From: Xaviernesmea rhizosphaerae
Lineage (GTDB): Bacteria > Pseudomonadota > Alphaproteobacteria > Rhizobiales > Rhizobiaceae
Assembly (NCBI RefSeq): GCF_001938945.1
Contig: NZ_MKIO01000021.1
Span: 310,001-374,000, forward strand
Direction of reading: 5' to 3'
DNA length: 64,000 bases
A program made the position numbers and the translations under genes. The number at the start of each line of letters is the position of its first letter. Positions within the stretch are counted from its first letter, which is position 1. This document shows positions 17,216 to 26,026 of this stretch, one piece after another. The notes beneath the pieces are model-generated. The model searched no databases. It was not told the origin of the DNA and worked only from the letters and a program-made list of their open reading frames with translations.

Positions 17216-18235
17216 ATGAGTGCCAGCGGGCTGCCTTTCGACGATTTCCGCGCGCTTCTGCGCAGTCTGCCCGGCCCGGATGGCGCGGCGCTTTCGGCCG
17301 CGCGGGCGCGCGACAAGGAGCTGACCAAGCCGCCGGGCTCGCTCGGCCGCCTGGAAGAGATCGCCTTCTGGCTGGCGGCCTGGACCGGCCGCGCGCCTGC
17401 CGTCACCCGGCCGCTGGTCGCCATCTTCGCGGGCAATCACGGCGTCGCCCGCCAGGGCATCACCCCCTATCCGCCTGAAGTCACCGCGCAGATGGTTGAA
17501 AACTTCGCCGCCGGCGGCGCGGCGATCAACCAGATCTGCGTGGCCTATGATCTCGGCCTGAAGATCTTCGACCTCGCGCTCGACTACCCCACCGGCGACA
17601 TTAGCGAAGAGGCCGCTCTGTCGGAACGCGACTGCGCGGCGACCATGGCCTTCGGCATGGAAGCGCTGGCCGGCGGCACCGATCTGCTCTGCATCGGCGA
17701 GATGGGCATCGGCAACACCACGATCGCCGCCGCCATCAATCTCGCGCTTTATGGCGGCAGCGCCGCCGACTGGGTCGGCCCCGGCACCGGCTCCACCGGC
17801 GAGCTCCTGGCGCGCAAGACGGCGGCGGTGGAAAAGGCCGTGGCGCTGCATCGCGACCATCTGTCCGATCCGCTGGAAGTGCTGCGCCGTCTCGGCGGGC
17901 GCGAGGTGGCGGCGATGGCGGGTGCCATCCTCGCCGCCCGGGTGCAGAAGGTGCCCGTGATCATCGATGGCTATGTGGCCACGGCGGCAGCCGCCATCCT
18001 GCACGCCGCCAACCCGGCCGCGCTCGACCATTGCCTGATCGGCCATGTTTCGGCCGAGCCCGGCCATCTCGCGGCCATCCAGAAGCTTGGCAAGACGCCG
18101 CTTCTGGCGCTCGGCATGCGGCTGGGCGAAGGGTCGGGGGCGGCCATCGCCGCCGGCATCGTCAAGGCGGCGGCCGCCTGCCATTCCGGCATGGCCACCT
18201 TCCCGCAGGCCGGCGTGAGCAACGCCGAAGTGTGA
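17216..18235 (+). CDS. cobT: Nicotinate-nucleotide--dimethylbenzimidazole phosphoribosyltransferase
   Basis: 339 residues. CobT (CobU) transfers phosphoribose from nicotinate mononucleotide to dimethylbenzimidazole, giving alpha-ribazole phosphate for the lower ligand of B12. Family stretches include KPPGSLGRLEEIAFWLA at the N-terminus, AIFAGNHGVARQGITPYP, CIGEMGIGNTTIAAA, VGPGTGSTGE, VIIDGYVATAAA, and the closing EPGHLAAIQKLG and LGEGSGAAIA. The active-site glutamate of this family lies in the last motif. The ATG follows GAGAAGGACGACAG. It is divergent from cobS. Confidence 0.97.
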   Translation: MSASGLPFDDFRALLRSLPGPDGAALSAARARDKELTKPPGSLGRLEEIAFWLAAWTGRAPAVTRPLVAIFAGNHGVARQGITPYPPEVTAQMVENFAAGGAAINQICVAYDLGLKIFDLALDYPTGDISEEAALSERDCAATMAFGMEALAGGTDLLCIGEMGIGNTTIAAAINLALYGGSAADWVGPGTGSTGELLARKTAAVEKAVALHRDHLSDPLEVLRRLGGREVAAMAGAILAARVQKVPVIIDGYVATAAAAILHAANPAALDHCLIGHVSAEPGHLAAIQKLGKTPLLALGMRLGEGSGAAIAAGIVKAAAACHSGMATFPQAGVSNAEV

Positions 18236-18364
18236 ATGGCCGGGCAGGGGATGAGCGGAGCGGCCGACACAATTCGGCCCCTTTCTCAACCACCCATTTA
18301 AGATTTGATGCAATCATCCTTTCCGGTCGCTGAAGGCGGCCGGAATTTGCGTTAAGCGCGCCGC

Positions 18365-19657
18365 ATGCGCGCCCATGGGGATGAAGGCAGAATCATGCCG
18401 CAGGCTGTTGGATCCAGGATCACGATCAAGGCTGTCGAACGCGCAATGGCGCGCCGCTCCTGGCGCCTGCGCTTTTCGGCTGCGCTGGAAGAGGCCTTCC
18501 TGGAAAGCTACGTGGGCCAACGCCTGGCCCATGCGCTGGTCTGGTGCCTGACGGCCATGGTAATCTACGATCTGATGCTGGTGAAGGACGCGCTGCTGAT
18601 GCCGGAGCATTTTCCGGCCATGTTCGTCATGCGCTGCATCGTCTTTACCGCCGCCTGCCTGTGGCTGACGTATGTGAAGCTGCGCTGGCGCCAGCCCGAC
18701 CTGCACGACCTGCTCTCGGTGGCGATTTTCCTGCTTGCCGTGCTGCTGCCGCTTCTGGTGATGGTGTGGAGCGACAGCCCGTATCGCGTCGTCTATCAGG
18801 TCGGCACCGTGGCGATGATGATCTACTTCACCCTGGTGGTGCGCCTGCGCTTCGTGCCGACGCTCTGCGCGCTGATGATCGCCACGGCGATCCAGATCTC
18901 GGCCACGCTGGTCAGCGGCATGCTGACCATGGCGGCCTTTGTCTCCTTCACCACCATTGTCCTGTGCTTGGCGGCGTCTGCCTATATTCTCGAACGGGCC
19001 GAGCGGCGCGATTTCCTGCGCTTCTGGCAGGAGCGACTGTTGCAGCAGTCGCTGCGCGAGGAGGCCGAGCGCGATGGCCTGACGGGCCTGCGCAACCGCT
19101 ATGGCCTGGCGGCCGATGTCATCGGCCTGTGGCAGACGGCCATTCCGCAATGCATCTTCGCGCTGATGATCGATATCGACCATTTCAAGGCCTTCAATAT
19201 CGCCGAGGGCAGCGCCCGGGCCGATCGCTGCATGCAGCGCATCGCCGCCCGCCTGTGCGAGTTCGCCAATCAGCGGGTGCGGATCTACCGTAATGGTGGC
19301 GACCGCATTCTGGTTCTCGCGCTCGACATGACGATCGACGAGGTTTTCGGGCTCGCCGAGCAGCTGCGCGCGGCGGTGGAGGGATTGGCCATTCCGCATC
19401 AGGCGCTCGGCCGGGGCCAGGTGGTCACCGTCAGCCTCGGCGTGGCGGCGGCCGATGCGCCCCACACTTCGATCGATACGCTGCTCGACCACGCCGCCTT
19501 CGTGCTGCACGAGGCCAAGCGTCATGGACGCAACTGCGTCTGGCCGCCGCAGCTGCCCTCGCTGCTGGCCGCACGCGCCGCCGCGCCAGTGTCGCTCACG
19601 TCGTCTGGGATGGAAGAGTGTGGGGTGGTAGAAGGCCGGCTGGCGCTGCGGGCCTGA
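18365..19657 (+). CDS. Membrane GGDEF-domain protein with a degenerate active site
   Basis: 430 residues: about six transmembrane helices (residues ~55-215), a short coiled linker, then a GGDEF domain from ~235. The domain opening DGLTGLRNRYGL and the metal-binding IDIDHFKAFN are intact, but the signature that should read GG(D/E)EF is GGDRI (in YRNGGDRILVLAL), so the key acidic residue at position four is an arginine. Such domains usually cannot make cyclic di-GMP and may instead bind GTP or act as regulators. An ATG at 18395 (MPQAVG) is an alternative start. It is probably monocistronic. Confidence 0.88.
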   Translation: MRAHGDEGRIMPQAVGSRITIKAVERAMARRSWRLRFSAALEEAFLESYVGQRLAHALVWCLTAMVIYDLMLVKDALLMPEHFPAMFVMRCIVFTAACLWLTYVKLRWRQPDLHDLLSVAIFLLAVLLPLLVMVWSDSPYRVVYQVGTVAMMIYFTLVVRLRFVPTLCALMIATAIQISATLVSGMLTMAAFVSFTTIVLCLAASAYILERAERRDFLRFWQERLLQQSLREEAERDGLTGLRNRYGLAADVIGLWQTAIPQCIFALMIDIDHFKAFNIAEGSARADRCMQRIAARLCEFANQRVRIYRNGGDRILVLALDMTIDEVFGLAEQLRAAVEGLAIPHQALGRGQVVTVSLGVAAADAPHTSIDTLLDHAAFVLHEAKRHGRNCVWPPQLPSLLAARAAAPVSLTSSGMEECGVVEGRLALRA

Positions 19658-19947
19658 GCCCGGGGAGGCAGCTGGCCTTAGTAGACGCCATGCCGCGCCC
19701 TTGCGGCCACCAGGGCTTAAGTTCGGGGAAGCGGTGCCATGGTCCGGGACCCGTTGGTCCGCATTGTCGTGAAGGACTTGGCGGATCGATTCGTTCGCCG
19801 GTGCCGACTGTCGGACAAATTGTCCGTCATAGGATTTGCCGATAAGGATGACTTTGCCTTGCGGACGCGAGCCTGTATGTAGGGCGGCGCGCGCCGTGGC
19901 CTGCATCTGGCCGGACGTGCTTCGGCCTCCGTCGGGGCCATTGGGGT

Positions 19948-20385
19948 GTGACAGGAGCTGGACAGGGATTGACGATCATCGACCGCCCCAACCTTGCGCC
20001 CAAGAAGCGGCGGCGCCGCAAGCTCACCGGGCTGCGGCATCTGCTTGCGGCCACCAGCTATTCGATCGGCGGCGCGCGCCGGCTCTTCGGCGAAGCCGCC
20101 TTTCGCCATGAGCTGATCGGCTTTTGCGTCGCCATGGTCGGCTTCGTGATTTCCGGCGCCACCCTGTTTCAATATGTGGCGATGGGCATCCTGTTCCTGA
20201 TGATGATCGCGTTTGAAGCACTCAACACCGCGATCGAGGAGATCGTCGATCGGGTCTCGCCGGAGATTTCGGATATGGGCCGCAATGCCAAGGACCTGGG
20301 ATCGCTCGCCTGCCTCTGCCTCGTTCTGGCCAATTCCGGCTATGCCTTCTATGTGATCTTCATCTCCCATTTCCTGCCGCATTGA
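19948..20385 (+). CDS. dgkA: Diacylglycerol kinase
   Basis: 145 residues (GTG start; a TTG at 19969 with AGGAG upstream is possible). DgkA phosphorylates diacylglycerol in the inner membrane, recycling lipid released during membrane-derived or periplasmic glucan synthesis. The conserved core [32 protein letters not shown], containing catalytic Glu and Asn/Lys/Asp residues, is complete, and three hydrophobic helices are present. The N-terminus is extended by a basic stretch ([10 protein letters not shown]). Convergent with the histidine kinase gene downstream. Confidence 0.94.
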   Translation: MTGAGQGLTIIDRPNLAPKKRRRRKLTGLRHLLAATSYSIGGARRLFGEAAFRHELIGFCVAMVGFVISGATLFQYVAMGILFLMMIAFEALNTAIEEIVDRVSPEISDMGRNAKDLGSLACLCLVLANSGYAFYVIFISHFLPH

Positions 20386-20448
20386 CGGCGAACTGGAAGG
20401 TCTGAACCGTATTCGGACAGATGGGGACGGATTGCGCTTTTCCGTAAT

Positions 20449-21984
20449 TTACGCGAAGGAGCGGCGGCGGCGTTCCACCGGCTGGACCTGGCGCACGGCG
20501 GGCAGGCTGTCCAGCACCCGCTTGGACGGAAGGATGGCGATGGCTTCCGTGCCCTCGCGCAGCTTGGAGCGCAGCAGGAATTCGCCGCCATGCTTGGCCA
20601 GCAGGGCCTGAACGATCGGCAGACCGAGACCGGTGCCCTGCTCGGCGCTCTTGATGGCGATGGAGCCCTGGCCGAAAGCGGAGAGCACCACGGGGATCTC
20701 TTCCTCGGGAATGCCGGGGCCATTGTCGCGGATGCTGACATATTGGCCGCCGCCGGCCGTCCAGCCGACCTTGACGAGGATTTCTCCGCCGGCCGGCGTA
20801 AACTTCACCGCATTGGACAGGAGATTGAGAGTGATCTGGCGGATGGCCTTTTCATCCGCCCAGAGCGCGGGCATGGCGGATTCTGCCTGGTGCCGGATCT
20901 GAATGTTCTTCGAGCGGGCGCGCAGCTGCACCATGCCCATGCAGTCCTCAACGATCTCCAGGAGATGCACGGCCTCCTCATGCAGCTCGTAGCGCCCGGC
21001 CTCGATGCGCGAGAGGTCGAGGATCTCGTTGATCAGATCGAGCAGGTGCTGGCCGGAACGGTGGATATCGCCGGAATATTCCTTGTAGATCGGGTTGTCG
21101 AGCGGGCCCAGAACCTCGGTGTGCATCACCTCGGAAAAGCCGAGGATGGCATTGAGCGGCGTGCGCAGCTCATGCGACATGGAGGCAAGGAAGCGCGACT
21201 TGGCCAGATTGGCGTCTTCCGCCCGCCGCCGCGCCTCATCGGACATGGATTTGGCAACTTCCAGCTCGGCGATCAGGTCGTCCTTCTCCGACTGGATCGC
21301 CAGGATGCGCAGATTGGCCTGCTGCATGCGGTTGGTCATGACAAGAAGGAAGAGCAGCGCCACGGCGATCGCGGCGGCCAGCGCGGCCGTGCTCAAGTCG
21401 TGGCCTTCCACCGCGCGCAGCGCCAGCACGCCGATCACGGGCAGGAAGGTGGCGATCAGCGCGGGGCGTAGCAGCACGGTGCCCATCGCCGTGGCCGCCA
21501 GCCCGATCAGCAACGCGCCGCCATGATAGGCTTCAAACAGGTCCGGCCTGCAGGCAGAGCAATCCTGGAGCGCAAAGATTGCCCAGCTCACGCCGGTGAG
21601 ACCCTGCAGCAGGATGAACTGGCGACGCAGCGGCGCAACCTGTTCCTGGGTCAGCGTCACCTTGCGCGCGCGCCACGCCACGACGATGCAGAGCGCCTGA
21701 AGGCTGAGCGCCATGGCCATCCAGGCGGCCAGAGCCAGGTCGCCGGCGAGCCACATGCCGAAGGCGGCCGCGAGAAGAATGGTCAGCGCCACACCGGCGC
21801 TGTTGTGCACCACCGAATCGAGATGCAGCCGCATCATCTCTTTTTCAAACACGGCATTGCTGAAACGACCCGTCTGCAGTCGCGCCCGCGTCGCGCGCAC
21901 GGCCCGCGCCACAGCGCGGTTCGGACGGCTCTGCGTTCGGTCGACAATGTTCTTGTCAGGGTTGGCGCTGGCGGTGTGCGGCAT
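20449..21984 (-). CDS. Membrane sensor histidine kinase (PleC/DivJ-like core)
   Basis: 511 residues. After a basic cytoplasmic N-terminus come five or six membrane helices (about residues 60-240), then a short coiled coil and the kinase core: H box SHELRTPLNAILGFSEVM, N box NLLSNAVKFTPAGG, G1 DNGPGIPEEEIP, and G2 GTGLGLPIVQALLAKHGG. The H-box region (EVLGPLDNPIYKEYSGDIHRSGQHLLDLINEILDLSRIEAG, read in parts) is like alphaproteobacterial PleC/DivJ/PdhS kinases. There is no adjacent response regulator, which fits signalling through a shared single-domain partner. The start at MPHTASAN is chosen because the longer frame runs antisense through the divergent nuclease gene. Confidence 0.92.
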   Translation of the reverse strand: MPHTASANPDKNIVDRTQSRPNRAVARAVRATRARLQTGRFSNAVFEKEMMRLHLDSVVHNSAGVALTILLAAAFGMWLAGDLALAAWMAMALSLQALCIVVAWRARKVTLTQEQVAPLRRQFILLQGLTGVSWAIFALQDCSACRPDLFEAYHGGALLIGLAATAMGTVLLRPALIATFLPVIGVLALRAVEGHDLSTAALAAAIAVALLFLLVMTNRMQQANLRILAIQSEKDDLIAELEVAKSMSDEARRRAEDANLAKSRFLASMSHELRTPLNAILGFSEVMHTEVLGPLDNPIYKEYSGDIHRSGQHLLDLINEILDLSRIEAGRYELHEEAVHLLEIVEDCMGMVQLRARSKNIQIRHQAESAMPALWADEKAIRQITLNLLSNAVKFTPAGGEILVKVGWTAGGGQYVSIRDNGPGIPEEEIPVVLSAFGQGSIAIKSAEQGTGLGLPIVQALLAKHGGEFLLRSKLREGTEAIAILPSKRVLDSLPAVRQVQPVERRRRSFA

Positions 21985-22021
21985 TACATCGTGTGTGACG
22001 CTGGGTGATGGCGATGGGTCT

Positions 22022-22717
22022 GTGGGCAAGTCTAGACACCAATTCTTAAGAAGATGCCTCCCTTGGCGCGCCTTCTCCGCAGGCGACCTGCTGGTGACCG
22101 TGCTGGTGCTCGCCGCCGTTGCGCTGCTGGTCGCGATCCTGTCGCATCCGAAAGGCGCACGCAGTGTCAGCGGCCGGGCGCAGGTGGTTGATGGCGATAC
22201 GCTGGTGCTGTCGGGCCGTCGCTTGCGGATCCGTCTCGTCGGCATCGACGCGCCGGAGCGCGCGCAGACCTGCATCCTGCCGGAAAATCCGGCCTGGGAC
22301 TGCGGCGAGGCGGCGCGCCACAGGCTGGAGCAACTGATCGACGGACGCGCTGTGACCTGCGAGGGCGAGGGCCAGGACCGCTACGGCCGGCTGCTCGCCC
22401 ACTGTAGGGCCGGAGAAACGGCGCTGAACGCAGCGATGGTCGAGGCCGGCTTCGCCGTCGCATCCGGCGATTTCCGCGCCGAGGAGGCCCGGGCGCGGCT
22501 TGAGCATCGCGGCCTTTGGGCCAGCCGCTTCACGCGCCCGCAGATCTGGCGGCGGATGCAGGCCGACAATCTCAAGGAGCCGGCGGCCCTGGGGGCGGCG
22601 GTCGACAGCCTGTTCTCCGCGATCGGCGATGAGATCGCCGATGTCCTCGCGCAGGCCATCGCATGGCTCTGGCCGGAGAGAGGGGATGAGAGTGCGGTGA
22701 GGCCGGGCGGTGGATGA
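22022..22717 (+). CDS. Thermonuclease-family (SNase-like) protein, membrane-anchored
   Basis: About 231 residues. One hydrophobic anchor near the N-terminus (LLVTVLVLAAVALLVAIL) precedes a staphylococcal-nuclease-like domain: VVDGDTLVLSGRRLRIRLVG, IDAPERAQTC (catalytic Arg and Glu region), and GQDRYGRLLAHC (second catalytic Arg). The family cuts nucleic acid with calcium at the cell surface or periplasm. The start is uncertain: GTG codons at 21995, 22022 and 22094 are all in frame, and the last would keep only the anchor. It overlaps the next gene by four bases, so both are probably one unit. Confidence 0.88.
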   Translation: MGKSRHQFLRRCLPWRAFSAGDLLVTVLVLAAVALLVAILSHPKGARSVSGRAQVVDGDTLVLSGRRLRIRLVGIDAPERAQTCILPENPAWDCGEAARHRLEQLIDGRAVTCEGEGQDRYGRLLAHCRAGETALNAAMVEAGFAVASGDFRAEEARARLEHRGLWASRFTRPQIWRRMQADNLKEPAALGAAVDSLFSAIGDEIADVLAQAIAWLWPERGDESAVRPGGG

Positions 22718-23451
22718 GAGACAGAATGAACAAAGCCGATTTGAAACACTGTTGCGATGCCAGCCCGGCGCCTCCTGCGTCTTTGGTGGCCACTGGCGAT
22801 ACGAGAACGAACCCTGCCGCTTTTCCCGACGACGATCTCACTGCCCGCATGGCGGCCTGCCGCATCTGTCGCGAGGCGCCACTAGGGGGCCCGGAGCGGG
22901 CCTTGCCGCAGGAACCCCGGCCGATTTTCGTCCTGTCGCCCCGCGCACCCGTGCTCATCGCCAGCCAGGCGCCGGGCGTGCGCGCGCATGACAGCGGCGT
23001 GCCCTTCAACGATCCCTCGGGAAACCGCCTGCGCCAATGGCTGGGCGTCGATCGCACGCTGTTCTATGCGCCCGACAATTTCGCCATCCTGCCCATGGGC
23101 TTCTGCTTTCCCGGGCATGACCGGCATGGCGGCGATCTGCCGCCGCGCAAGGAATGCGCGCCGGCCTGGCGGGCGCCGGCGCTCGCTGCCATGCCGGGCC
23201 TCCGCCTCATCCTGACGATCGGCGCCTATGCGCAGGCCTATCACCTCGGCCCGCGGGCCTCGATGACGGAAACGGTGGCTGACTGGCGGGCGATCCTGAG
23301 CGCGTCGCTGGCGGAGGAGGGCGCGCCGGCCACGCTGCCGCTGCCCCATCCCAGCTGGCGCAACAGCGCCTGGCTCAAGCGCAATCCCTGGTTCGAGGCC
23401 GAATTGCTGCCGGAGCTGCAGGCGCGGATCCGCACGCTCATATCCCGGTGA
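22714..23451 (+). CDS. Uracil-DNA glycosylase-family protein, probably Fe-S type
   Basis: 245 residues. The UDG-fold motifs are present: LIASQAPGVRAHDSGVPFNDPSGNRLRQWLG (water-activating region, read in parts) and the C-terminal LPLPHPSWRN with the catalytic-loop His. Cysteines at about 49, 52, 131 and 148 give C-x2-C-x78-C-x16-C, the spacing expected of a family-4-type [4Fe-4S] cluster. It should remove uracil or another damaged base, though the exact substrate is inference. The ATG overlaps the nuclease stop (ATGA); an ATG at 22726 is an alternative. Confidence 0.88.
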   Translation: MRDRMNKADLKHCCDASPAPPASLVATGDTRTNPAAFPDDDLTARMAACRICREAPLGGPERALPQEPRPIFVLSPRAPVLIASQAPGVRAHDSGVPFNDPSGNRLRQWLGVDRTLFYAPDNFAILPMGFCFPGHDRHGGDLPPRKECAPAWRAPALAAMPGLRLILTIGAYAQAYHLGPRASMTETVADWRAILSASLAEEGAPATLPLPHPSWRNSAWLKRNPWFEAELLPELQARIRTLISR

Positions 23452-23571
23452 AACTGAAAATTCATTCTTCCCTTTTTGATATGAGAGGATGTAGAAAGAA
23501 TAATATTCCACGCAGCGCCGCTGCATGCCCCGCCATAGACCGGCCCCTCGGCCGGACGCCGCCAAGGACCG

Positions 23572-24066
23572 ATGCCCATGGACCGTCTCGACCGCAAGAT
23601 CCTGCGCCTGCTGCAGGAGGACTCCACCCTCGCCGTCGCCGATCTCGCCAAGAAGGTCGGCCTGTCGACAACGCCTTGCTGGCGGCGCATCCAGAAGATG
23701 GAAGAGGAGGGCGTGATCCGCGGTCGCGTGGCGCTGCTCGATCCGGCCAAGGTCAACACCAAGGTTACCGTCTTCGTCTCCGTGCGCACCAATGCCCATT
23801 CCACCGAATGGCTGAAGCGCTTCTCGGAGGTGATGGTGGAGTTTCCCGAAGTCGTGGAATTCTACCGCATGAGCGGCGACGTGGATTATCTCCTGCGCGT
23901 GGTCGTGCCCGATATCGCCGCCTATGACGCCTTCTACAAGCGCATGATCGCCAAGATCGAGATCCGCGATGTCTCCTCCGCCTTCGCGATGGAGCAGATC
24001 AAATACACGACGCAGCTGCCGCTGGATTACATGATCCTGGAACAGGCGAAGTCGGCGGAGGATTGA
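23572..24066 (+). CDS. Lrp/AsnC family transcriptional regulator
   Basis: 164 residues. An N-terminal winged helix-turn-helix (LDRKILRLLQEDSTLAVADLA, KKVGLSTTPCWRRIQKMEEEG) is followed by the RAM ligand-binding domain (VTVFVSVRTNAH, FYRMSGDVDYLLRVVVPDIAAYDAF). Lrp-type proteins sense amino acids and bind as octamers. Alternative start two codons in (MDRLD). The 120 bases upstream are AT-rich with near-palindromic GAATAATATTCC and ATTCATTCTTCC blocks, so autoregulation is plausible. The target gene is not obvious; it has no divergent partner. Confidence 0.95.
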   Translation: MPMDRLDRKILRLLQEDSTLAVADLAKKVGLSTTPCWRRIQKMEEEGVIRGRVALLDPAKVNTKVTVFVSVRTNAHSTEWLKRFSEVMVEFPEVVEFYRMSGDVDYLLRVVVPDIAAYDAFYKRMIAKIEIRDVSSAFAMEQIKYTTQLPLDYMILEQAKSAED

Positions 24067-24170
24067 GGGTCGTGTTGCTGCACGGGTCGTCCGCTCTTAT
24101 GTTGAGGCGGCTGCGCCTTGTCGGTGCCGCGCATTGACTGGCTTCGGCCGGCCTTAAGGATGAGAAACGC

Positions 24171-24377
24171 ATGATGAGAGCGCTTTCGGATCTCAGAGAT
24201 CTTGAGGCTCGGCTTGAATCGGTCGGCGCCCGCGCCCGTCAGGATGCGGAGGCTTGCGGCAGCTCGGTTTTCTATGCCGGGCAGAATCGAGACGGCGCGA
24301 TCATGGAGATGACGGCACAAGGCGAGCGGAAAAGCTTTACGGTTTCCCAGGGTGTGGAACACCATGCCGCCGAGTGA
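24171..24377 (+). CDS. Putative antitoxin of the zeta-toxin pair
   Basis: 68 residues, predicted helical at the N-terminus (LRDLEARLESVGARARQDA) with an acidic/polar C-terminus. AAGGATG lies upstream of the tandem ATG codons. It overlaps the zeta-type toxin gene by 14 bases, the arrangement of a translationally coupled toxin-antitoxin operon. I did not recognise its family by sequence alone, so the antitoxin role is inferred from position. Confidence 0.7.
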   Translation: MMRALSDLRDLEARLESVGARARQDAEACGSSVFYAGQNRDGAIMEMTAQGERKSFTVSQGVEHHAAE

Positions 24378-24993
24378 TCGGCCTGAGCTCGTCGTTCTCG
24401 CCGGACCGAATGGCGCCGGAAAATCCTCGCTCTACAAAGCCAGCCAGTTCTCTGGCCTCTTCATCAATGCCGACGAGATCGCGCGGGAACTGGATCCCGT
24501 CGATTCCGCGCGAAAATAGCTGGCCGCAGGTCGTCAGGCTATCCTTCGCCTTGATAAGGCTTTCGTATCGGGTGCCGACATCGTTTATGAAACGACGCTG
24601 AGCAGTCACCAGTCGCTCGGTGTGCTACAAAGAACCAAGGCGTTGCGTTATGACGTCATGCTTCTCTTTGTGGCTCTGGACAGTGCGGATCTGCATATTT
24701 TGCGCGTCGCACAACGTGTGACTGGTGACGGCCATGACATTCCTGCCGCGACCATCCGCCGGCGTTATGAGATCTGCTTTGAAAAGCTGGCCAAAGCCTT
24801 GCCGCTCTGCGACATAGGGGTTCTATTCGACAACAGCGGACAACAACCCGTTAAAAAACTCGAGCTTCAAGGAAGTATGCTTCAGCACGCGGTTTTGGAC
24901 GAGACAAGAATGCTCGACCGACGTTTTGCATCCGCTGTCGAAATGGCACATCCCGACTTGCGCGAAAGCCTGTTCGCAGGCCACGGGCAATAG
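24364..24993 (+). pseudogene. Zeta-toxin-family kinase interrupted by an in-frame amber codon
   Basis: Zeta toxins are P-loop kinases that phosphorylate UDP-N-acetylglucosamine or related sugars. The frame opens at 24364 with ELVVLAGPNGAGKSSLYKAS (Walker A, residues ~14-22) and FINADEIARELDP, then meets TAG at 24517-24519 (codon 52). The same frame resumes at once with family-like sequence: AFVSGADIVYETTLSS, LRYDVMLLFVALDSADLHILRV, RVTGDGHDIPAATIRRRYE, and runs to the natural stop at 24993 (209 residues in all). No frameshift is needed; one base change explains the break. The downstream piece has an internal GTG start (24622). It could be a recent null mutation, a suppressed codon or a sequencing error. 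Confidence 0.85.
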
Positions 24994-25104
24994 CCTCGGC
25001 TGCGGCTCATCTGGTCCGATGAAGATCCGTCTTGGGGGGGGGCGTGACCCAGGAAAGCGGTTTCGCCGATGGTGCCAAGCGAACGCGCCCGGTTGGATCA
25101 CGGA

Positions 25105-25983
25105 TCAGCGCTTCGCCTTATCCAGCCGCGCCAGCAGCGAGGACGTGTCCCAGCGGCCGCCGCCCATGGCCTGGACCTCGCCGTAGAACTGATCGACCAG
25201 GGCGGTGACGGGCAGGGTGGCGCCGTTGCGGCGGGCTTCCGTCAGCACGATGTCGAGATCCTTGCGCATCCAATCGACCGCGAAGCCGAAATCATAGCGG
25301 CCGTCCTTCATGGTCTTGTGGCGGTTCTCCATCTGCCAGGAGCCGGCGGCGCCCTTGGAAATCACCTCCACCACGTGCTCGATGTCGAGCCCGGCCTTTG
25401 CGCCGAAATGCAGGCCCTCGGCCAGACCCTGGACGAGGCCGGCAATGCAGATCTGGTTGACCATCTTGGTCAGTTGGCCGCTGCCGGCAGGGCCCATCAG
25501 CCCGACCATGCGGGCATAGGCGGAGATGACCGGCTCGGCGCGGGCAAACACCGCCTCGTCCCCGCCGCACATCACGGTGAGCACGCCGTTCTCGGCGCCC
25601 GCCTGGCCGCCGGAGACCGGCGCATCGATGAAATGGGCGCCACGCGCCCGGGCCGCTGCATCCAGCTCGCGGGCGACTTCGGCCGAGGCCGTGGTGTTGT
25701 CGATGAAGACGGCGTCGGCCGCCAGCGTCTCGAAGGCGCCGCCGGGGCCGGTCGTCACCGCGCGCAGATCGTCATCATTGCCGACGCAGGCGAAGACGAA
25801 ATCCGCGCCCTCGGCTGCTTCGGCCGGCGTCTCCGCCCGCTGGCCGCCGAATTTCTCCACCCAGGCCTCGGCCCGCGCGGCGGTGCGGTTATAGACCGTC
25901 ACCTTATGGCCGCCCTTGGTGCTCAGATGTCCGGCCATGGGAAAGCCCATGACCCCGAGGCCGATGAAGGTGACGTTTGCCAT
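25105..25983 (-). CDS. NAD(P)-dependent beta-hydroxyacid dehydrogenase
   Basis: 292 residues, of the 3-hydroxyisobutyrate dehydrogenase/tartronate semialdehyde reductase family. A Rossmann motif (IGLGVMGFPMAGHL) and VYNRTAARA lie at the N-terminus, the substrate-binding DAPVSGGQAGAENGVLTVMCGG in the middle, and the catalytic lysine in GSGQLTKMVNQ. It reduces or oxidises a short 3-hydroxyacid with NAD(H) or NADP(H); which acid cannot be read from sequence. The neighbour, a methyltransferase, gives no hint. Confidence 0.93.
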   Translation of the reverse strand: MANVTFIGLGVMGFPMAGHLSTKGGHKVTVYNRTAARAEAWVEKFGGQRAETPAEAAEGADFVFACVGNDDDLRAVTTGPGGAFETLAADAVFIDNTTASAEVARELDAAARARGAHFIDAPVSGGQAGAENGVLTVMCGGDEAVFARAEPVISAYARMVGLMGPAGSGQLTKMVNQICIAGLVQGLAEGLHFGAKAGLDIEHVVEVISKGAAGSWQMENRHKTMKDGRYDFGFAVDWMRKDLDIVLTEARRNGATLPVTALVDQFYGEVQAMGGGRWDTSSLLARLDKAKR

Positions 25984-26026
25984 GATCCGCTCTCTCCTGA
26001 AATTCGTTTGGCTCGGCGTCGGCGCT

